A stretch of DNA of 11,487 bases from Planctomycetota bacterium (GTDB taxonomy: Bacteria; Planctomycetota; PUPC01; DSUN01). The stretch lies in the NCBI GenBank assembly GCA_016872875.1, contig VGYW01000272.1, forward strand, positions 1 to 11,487. The letters are read 5' to 3'. The number at the start of each line of letters is the position of its first letter. Position 1 is the first letter of the stretch. The notes under the pieces were generated by a model. It was not told the DNA's origin. It worked only from the letters and a program-made list of their open reading frames with translations, and searched no databases. This document shows positions 5,008 to 11,487 of this stretch, piece after piece. The translations under genes were made by a program, and so were the position numbers.

Positions 5008-6300
5008 CAGGTCCTTGATCTCGCCCGCCGCAAGGCTGACTCCGCAGAGGCCCACCTCATCCAAACCGAGGCCAGGCCAGTCCAGTTCGAGAACAACGAT
5101 CTGAAATACGTCCACACGAAGTCGTCGCGCGTGCTGAGCTTGCGGGTGATCCACGGCGGGCGAATCGGGTTCGCGAGCACGACCGACCTGTCGGAGCCTG
5201 AGCGGCTGGTCTCGCAGGCGATTGAGAGCGCACAGTTCGGCCAGGAGGCGAAGTTCGCCTTCCCCGCCGCTGCGCCGTGCCCAAGCGTGGCGGCCTACGA
5301 CCCGCGCGTGGCCGAGTTCCCGGTCGAGCGTGGCATCGAGCTTGGCCGCGAGGCTATCGCCGCCGTCCTCGCCGCCTTCGCTGACGTCCAGTGCTACGTC
5401 GAGGTCAGCAAGGCCGTCAGCGTCGAACGCCTGGCGAACACAAGCGGGCTGGACGTGCAGGAGCGCACGACCGGCTTCGACTGCGGCCTCACCGCCGTGC
5501 GCGTGCGCGACGGCGGCATCCTGTGGGTGAGCGACGGCGAGAGCTCCAGGGCTCTCACCGCGAACTTCGCGCGCTACACCGCGAAGGTCATCGCCGATGT
5601 CCGGCGGGCGGAGACCGAATCCCCCGCGCCCTCTGGCGCGGTCCCCGTCCTCTTCACCGCCAGGGCCGTGGGCCTGCTCCTTCAGTTGCTCGAGACCGCA
5701 GTGAACGGCAAGCTGGTGCAGAAGGGCGCCTCGCCGCTCGTCGGCCGCCTGGGCGACCAGGTGCTCGGCACGGAGATCACCATCTACGACGACGGCACGC
5801 GCCCCTTCGGCGACGGCACCGCCGCGTGGGACGCCGAGGGCGTGCCCAGCCGCAAGACCCCGGTGTTCGAGCGTGGCGTGCTGCGCAACTACCTCTTCGA
5901 CCTCCAGACGGCTGGGATGCTGGGCGCGGCCTCCACGGGCAACGCCGGGCGCGGCTTCGCCGCCACGCCAGGCCCCGACGCAACCAACTTCGTCCTGGAA
6001 CCCGGGTCCGCGACCTTCGGCGAGCTCCTCGCGGGGATCGAACGCGGCCTCCTCGTGGACGAGGTTATCGGGGGCGGGCAGTCCAACGTCCTCGCCGGCG
6101 AGTTCTCCGTCAACGTCAGCCTCGGCTTCCTCGTCGAGCGGGGCGAGATCGTCGGGAGGGTGAAGGACTGCATGGTGGCCGGAAATGTCTTCGACCTCTT
6201 CAAGCGTGTCAGGGGCATGGGCCGCGAGCAGGAGGTCCACGGCCCGATCGTCGCGCCGCCCGTCTGCTTCGACTCCGTTCACGTTGCGGGCGGCAAGTGA
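4999..6300 (+). CDS. pmbA: PmbA/TldE, partner subunit of the TldD/TldE metallopeptidase
   Basis: The protein has 433 residues, of typical PmbA/TldE length. It shares the TldD fold (N-terminal VDQVLDLARRKADSAEAHL, middle FDCGLTAVRVRDGG, C-terminal GGGQSNVLAGEFSVNVSLGFLVERGEIVGRVKDCMVAGNVFDLF) but lacks HExxxH. This is normal for TldE, which forms the heterodimer without the metal-binding residues. The GTG start at 4999 fits the family N-terminus; the only possible ribosome site is GGGGG at 4986-4990, which belongs to the inserted element. In the reconstructed pre-insertion sequence the start lies 2 nt after the tldD stop, implying an ancestral translationally coupled pair. The two genes are now 574 nt apart, so expression of this one may depend on read-through across a highly structured leader. 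Confidence 0.93.
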   Translation: MVDQVLDLARRKADSAEAHLIQTEARPVQFENNDLKYVHTKSSRVLSLRVIHGGRIGFASTTDLSEPERLVSQAIESAQFGQEAKFAFPAAAPCPSVAAYDPRVAEFPVERGIELGREAIAAVLAAFADVQCYVEVSKAVSVERLANTSGLDVQERTTGFDCGLTAVRVRDGGILWVSDGESSRALTANFARYTAKVIADVRRAETESPAPSGAVPVLFTARAVGLLLQLLETAVNGKLVQKGASPLVGRLGDQVLGTEITIYDDGTRPFGDGTAAWDAEGVPSRKTPVFERGVLRNYLFDLQTAGMLGAASTGNAGRGFAATPGPDATNFVLEPGSATFGELLAGIERGLLVDEVIGGGQSNVLAGEFSVNVSLGFLVERGEIVGRVKDCMVAGNVFDLFKRVRGMGREQEVHGPIVAPPVCFDSVHVAGGK

Positions 6301-6316
6301 TTGCTGGTATCATGAA

Positions 6317-6393
6317 CTTGGCCGGGCGAGCACCCTGAAGATTGGGCCAGCCCCTCGGGGCCAAGCCCGGTGAAGCCATTGTGCCGCCCGGCC
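6317..6393. repeat. Inverted repeat in the pmbA-pcrA gap
   Basis: GGCCGGGCGAGCAC (6320-6333) pairs with GTGCCGCCCGGCC (6381-6393) apart from one bulged base. Alternative pairings are possible, such as CTTGGCC (6317-6323) with GGCCAAG (6359-6365), and a small GCCCC-TC-GGGGC hairpin sits in the middle. The competing folds could act as an attenuator or transcript end, but no T tract is present and no promoter was recognised in this 106-base gap. Confidence 0.45.
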
Positions 6394-6406
6394 ATTACCT
6401 TTTCAT

Positions 6407-8680
6407 ATGGTCATGGACCCTATCAAAGCCATTCTCTCAGACCTGACGCCTCAGCAGCGCGAGGCGGTCACGCACATGGAAGGGCCGCTCCTCGTCGTGG
6501 CCGGCGCCGGGAGCGGCAAGACGCGCGTCATCACACGCCGCGTCGCTCACCTGGTCATGGGCGGCGTCCCAGCGCACCGCGTCCTCGCCGTCACCTTCAC
6601 GAACAAGGCGGCCGACGAGCTGCGCGAGCGGATCGTGAAGCTGGGCGCCGCCGACGACTCCCGCCACGGCGCCTGGGTCTCCACCTTCCACTCCTTGTGC
6701 GCCTCCATGCTCCGCTTCTCCGCCGACCAGATCGGCTTGGAGAAAAACTTCACCATCTATGACCGCGACGACCAGCTTGCCGCCGTCGGCGAGGCACTCA
6801 AGGCCCTGGAGTTCGCCCGCGAGGACCTCGCGCCCGCCGCCGCGCTCCAAGCCATCAGCAACGCCAAGACCCGCCTCCAAAGCCCCAAGGACTTCGAGCG
6901 GGCCGCCAAGGGCTTCCGCGAAGAGCGCCTCGCACAGGTCTACACCAAGTACCAGGAAACCCTCGACCGCAACGCGGCCCTGGATTTCGACGACCTCCTG
7001 ATGCGCGTGGCACTCTTGCTCCAAGGGCACCCCCAGTTCCGCGAGCGCTGGCAGAAGCGCTTCCAATACGTCCTCATTGACGAGTACCAGGACACCAACC
7101 ACGCGCAGTACCTCATCGCCCGCGAGCTCTCGGCGCTCCACCGCAACCTCTGCGCGACCGGCGACCCCGACCAGGCGATCTACTCCTGGCGCGGCGCCAC
7201 AATCCGCAACATCCTCGAGTTCAAGCGCGACTACCCCGACGCCCTCATCGTGAAGCTCGAGCGCAACTACCGCTCGACCAAGGTCATCCTGCGGGCCGCC
7301 GACAGCCTCATCGTCCACAACAAGCTCCGCCACGAGCGCGGCCTCTGGACAGAGAACGACGAGGGGGTGGCGGTCCGCTTCGTCTCCGCCGCCGACGCGG
7401 AGACCGAGGCCGCCGAGGTCGTCAAAGCCATCAGGGCCGGCCACAAGGCTGGGCGCCCCTGGCGCGACTTCGCCGTCTTCTACCGCACCAACGCCCAGTC
7501 GCGCTCCTTCGAGGAAACGATGCGCCACGGCATCCCACACCGCCTCATCGGGGCCGTGGCGTTCTACGGCCGCCAGGAGATCAAGGACCTCGTGGCCTAC
7601 CTACGCGTGTGCCTCAACGAGCGGGACGACCTGAGCCTCGCGCGGATCATCAACGTGCCCGCCCGCGGCATCGGCGACCGCACGGTAGCTCAGCTCAAGG
7701 AGTGGGCGGCCGGGCAGGGCATTTCCCTTCGCGGCGCGCTCCCAAGGGTCGAGGAGATTCCCGACCTGGCCACCCGCGCGAAGAACGCGGTGAAAGCCTT
7801 TGCCGACCTCCTCGACGCCTTCGCCGCCGCGCCACGCAAGCCGGTCCTCGACTTCTGCCAGCGCGTCCTCGCCGAGAGCGGCTACCAGAAGTGGCTCGAA
7901 CAGCCCGAAAACGAGGAGCGACTCGAGAACGTCGAGGAGTTCCTCGCCAAGGCCGCGAAGTTCGACATGGACGACCCCGAGGGCGACCTGGCAGCGTTCA
8001 TGCAAGAGGTCGCGCTCGTCTCGGACATTGACAACCTCGACCCGTCGGCGGACGCGGTGACGCTGATGACCCTCCACGCGGCCAAGGGCCTCGAGTTCCC
8101 CGTCGTCTTCCTCACAGGCATGGAGGAGAACCTCCTGCCGCACTTCAACGCGCTGAACTCGCCCGAGCAGATCGAGGAGGAGCGGCGCCTGTGCTACGTG
8201 GGCATGACCCGCGCCAAGCAGGAGCTCGTCCTCACCGCCGCCCAGTGGCGCGCCCAGGGCGGCCAGGACTGGGAGCGCGAGCCCTCCCGCTTCATCTTCG
8301 AGCTAACCGAGGATGTGCTCGACAAGGCCAGCCGCCAGGCCCTCACCACAATGGGCGGAGGAGAGAGCGCGGAAGAGGACATCGCCGAGGAGGATGAAGA
8401 GGACGGGTATGAGTGGATGCGCCCACGCCGGCGGCAACCCGGCAGGCGGGCCTTCTCTACCCCGCGGGTAGTCAGGCGGCACAGAGACAGCCCGCCGCCA
8501 GCCGCAGATGCCCCAAAGGGCGGCTTCGCCATCGGCGACCGCGTGCGCCACCCGGAGTTCGGCACCGGCCGCATCCTCTCCCTCCAGCGCTCCGAAAAGC
8601 TCACCCTTGCCACCGTGGCCATGACCGGCGGCGGCAAGCGCATCTTCGCCCTCGAATACGCCCAACTGGAAAAGCTGTAG
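6407..8680 (+). CDS. pcrA: ATP-dependent 3'-5' DNA helicase, PcrA/UvrD type
   Basis: The protein has 757 residues, normal for superfamily 1A helicases that unwind DNA in excision and mismatch repair and clear protein from DNA. All main motifs are seen: Q-motif LTPQQREAV, Walker A AGAGSGKT (residues 32-39), TFTNKAA, TFHSL, Walker B DEYQDT (225-230), GDPDQAIYSWRGA, NYRS, TLHAAKGLEFPVVF and YVGMTRAKQEL. An acidic then basic, proline-rich linker (about 640-700) leads to a C-terminal GDRVRHPEFGTG...LEYAQLEKL domain, the Tudor-like module that in PcrA/UvrD contacts RNA polymerase. ATG 6407 and ATG 6413 are both possible starts; MDPI at 6413 resembles many homologs, and neither has a clear ribosome site. 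The methyltransferase gene follows after 13 nt, suggesting an operon. pcrA versus uvrD naming is not resolvable here. Confidence 0.95.
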   Translation: MVMDPIKAILSDLTPQQREAVTHMEGPLLVVAGAGSGKTRVITRRVAHLVMGGVPAHRVLAVTFTNKAADELRERIVKLGAADDSRHGAWVSTFHSLCASMLRFSADQIGLEKNFTIYDRDDQLAAVGEALKALEFAREDLAPAAALQAISNAKTRLQSPKDFERAAKGFREERLAQVYTKYQETLDRNAALDFDDLLMRVALLLQGHPQFRERWQKRFQYVLIDEYQDTNHAQYLIARELSALHRNLCATGDPDQAIYSWRGATIRNILEFKRDYPDALIVKLERNYRSTKVILRAADSLIVHNKLRHERGLWTENDEGVAVRFVSAADAETEAAEVVKAIRAGHKAGRPWRDFAVFYRTNAQSRSFEETMRHGIPHRLIGAVAFYGRQEIKDLVAYLRVCLNERDDLSLARIINVPARGIGDRTVAQLKEWAAGQGISLRGALPRVEEIPDLATRAKNAVKAFADLLDAFAAAPRKPVLDFCQRVLAESGYQKWLEQPENEERLENVEEFLAKAAKFDMDDPEGDLAAFMQEVALVSDIDNLDPSADAVTLMTLHAAKGLEFPVVFLTGMEENLLPHFNALNSPEQIEEERRLCYVGMTRAKQELVLTAAQWRAQGGQDWEREPSRFIFELTEDVLDKASRQALTTMGGGESAEEDIAEEDEEDGYEWMRPRRRQPGRRAFSTPRVVRRHRDSPPPAADAPKGGFAIGDRVRHPEFGTGRILSLQRSEKLTLATVAMTGGGKRIFALEYAQLEKL

Positions 8681-8693
8681 GCCCCTCACTACA

Positions 8694-9407
8694 ATGAAGG
8701 CAATGGCAAGGCGGCGGGAGCTCGGGCAGTACTTCACCCCGCAGCCCGTGGCGGCGTTCGCCTTCGACGCCCTGACCGCCTTCGGGCTTTCAGGGCAGCG
8801 CCTCCGCGTGGTTGACCCGGCCTGCGGCGAGGGGGTGTTCCTCCTCGAAGCCCTCCGCCGTTGGCCAGAGGCCGAGGTGTGGGGCTGGGATCTCGATGCC
8901 GGCTTGACCGAGCGATGGCTCGCGGCCGGCCTCAGCGGGCCGCGCGTCCACTTGCAGGTCGAGGACGGGCTCCTCGGCACACCCCTCTGGGGCCTGAAGC
9001 AGGAGCAGTTCGATCTTGTTATCGGCAACCCGCCCTACGGGCTCGGGCTGCCGCGTCCAGGCCGTGGCGAAACCATCGAGGCGCTCTTCGTCCGCCGCTT
9101 CGTCGCGCTCGCACGACCCGGCGGCTGGCTGGCCGTCGTGGTCCCCGAAGGCATCGTGGCCGGCGACCGCTCGCAGCGCCTGCGCGACTGGCTTCAGCAA
9201 CGTGTGGCGCTGAAGGCCGTCGTCGCGCTCCCCGAAGGTACATTCGCGGGGAGCGGCACGGCCGCACGCACGGCGCTCATCCTGGCGCGCAAGGGAAGGG
9301 ATGACGGCCGCGATGTGCTTCTGGCATCTCCGTCGCCGGAGTGCCGGGGCAGCGACGCGCTGGCCGCCTATCTCAACGAGGTCCTGGCCAGAATCAGGGG
9401 CTTGTGA
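8694..9407 (+). CDS. Short HsdM-like N6-adenine DNA methyltransferase
   Basis: The protein has 237 residues in the order motif X (GQYFTP, 11-16), motif I for S-adenosylmethionine (DPACGEGVFL, 41-50) and motif IV catalytic NPPYG (112-116). A closing LPEGTFAGSGTAARTALILARKG block resembles the end of the HsdM N6_Mtase domain. HsdM and most stand-alone adenine methyltransferases are much longer (about 400-600 residues) because they carry recognition or partner-binding regions; none is apparent here. No restriction endonuclease or HsdS-like specificity gene is in the window. It could be an orphan DNA methyltransferase with an unknown partner, or have a changed substrate (RNA or protein), since NPPY also occurs in such enzymes. 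ATG 8694 is used; ATG 8703 is an alternative. The FHA regulator starts 3 nt after its stop. Confidence 0.82.
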   Translation: MKAMARRRELGQYFTPQPVAAFAFDALTAFGLSGQRLRVVDPACGEGVFLLEALRRWPEAEVWGWDLDAGLTERWLAAGLSGPRVHLQVEDGLLGTPLWGLKQEQFDLVIGNPPYGLGLPRPGRGETIEALFVRRFVALARPGGWLAVVVPEGIVAGDRSQRLRDWLQQRVALKAVVALPEGTFAGSGTAARTALILARKGRDDGRDVLLASPSPECRGSDALAAYLNEVLARIRGL

Positions 9408-9410
9408 GCC

Positions 9411-11294
<1,884 letters not shown>

Positions 11295-11359
11295 CCTGGC
11301 AAGGCTTGTGCTCCACGCCAGTCTCGCTCACGCCTGCACCCCGCAGACCTGACCCACTA

Positions 11360-11460
11360 TCCCGCATTTCTCACCAGCGGCTGGTGAGAAATGCGGGAAC
11401 CACCAAACCACAAGCACCAAGCGCCAAACAAGCCCCAAACTCCAATCCTCAATGGTCCAA
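11360..11460. repeat. Palindrome (CCCGCATTTC family) with A/C-rich tail, copy 2
   Basis: A perfect 18-bp stem (11360-11377 with 11381-11398) closes on a 3-base CGG loop. Its outer part is the same CCCGCATTTCT core as at 2586-2609, and the inner CACCAG/CTGGTG extends it. Bases 11399-11460 are about four-fifths A+C on the + strand (CACCAAACCACAAGC-like), as after copy 1. No T tract follows. Nothing else was recognised between the activator stop (11294) and this hairpin. Confidence 0.8.
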
Positions 11461-11487
11461 GCGGAGACTACGTGGTGTTGCCCGCGA
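11452..11487 (+). CDS. Possible 5' end of a further gene (runs off the window)
   Basis: From ATG 11452 twelve codons are open to the window edge, reading MVQAETTWCCPR. The paired cysteines could begin a zinc-binding segment, but the stretch is far too short to judge and there is no clear ribosome site. A later GTG at 11471 in another frame is an equally weak alternative. Confidence 0.2.
   Translation, partial: MVQAETTWCCPR

Noticed and set aside
4975..6282. Open frame of 435 codons on the - strand opposite pmbA
   Set aside because: It is a shadow of the clear PmbA frame, with no recognisable motif.
11360..11398. Rho-independent terminator after the activator gene
   Set aside because: The stem is strong, but no T tract follows on either strand, and the sequence is shared with the repeat at 2586. 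A role as transcript end remains possible but is not supported as a classical terminator.

Overview
The window is GC-rich (roughly two thirds G+C by eye). All recognisable genes lie on the + strand, several start with GTG, and the intergenic spaces hold structured repeats. The gene content (tungsten-type aldehyde:ferredoxin oxidoreductase, an FHA-GAF-sigma54 activator, TPR proteins) together with these repeats suggests an uncultured anaerobic or facultative bacterium, possibly of the Planctomycetota/PVC group. That placement is an inference from style, not from a marker phylogeny; ribosomal protein S20 is the only core marker present.

Layout. Bases 2-983: the 3' end of an aldehyde:ferredoxin oxidoreductase gene overlapping a MoaD/ThiS-like sulfur-carrier gene. 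990-1094: a long imperfect hairpin built from a TCGTCC-type repeat. 1109-2585: a consensus-like sigma70 promoter and a TPR protein gene. 2586-2670: a palindrome with an A/C-rich tail. 2691-2978: rpsT (ribosomal protein S20). 2985-3054: an 8-bp tandem repeat with a partly complementary second arm. 3063-4424: tldD. 4436-4998: a 563-bp nested-palindrome element. 4999-6300: pmbA (tldE). 6317-6393: a small inverted repeat. 6407-11294: a tight three-gene run of a PcrA/UvrD helicase, a very short HsdM-like adenine methyltransferase and an FHA-GAF-AAA+ sigma54 activator. 11360-11460: a second copy of the palindrome plus A/C-rich tail, then a possible gene start running off the end.

The strongest observation is the tldD-pmbA spacer. 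The 563-bp block has terminal inverted repeats matching at 16 of 17 positions and is flanked by a perfect 9-bp direct repeat, GTGGTAGAT, which looks like a target-site duplication. Removing the block and one copy of the 9-mer leaves the pmbA GTG start 2 nt after the tldD stop, a normal tight operon. The element therefore appears to have inserted at the pmbA start codon. The duplication rebuilt the start, and the element's own end now supplies the sequence just upstream of it. Inside the element, hairpins in the two halves differ by base changes that keep the stems paired, so folding seems to have been maintained.

Functionally, TldD and PmbA/TldE form a heterodimeric metallopeptidase. The AOR and the MoaD-like protein fit a tungsten/molybdenum pterin enzyme and a cofactor sulfur carrier. 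The 3' cluster combines DNA repair, DNA methylation and sigma54-dependent transcription control; whether those three genes work together is unknown.
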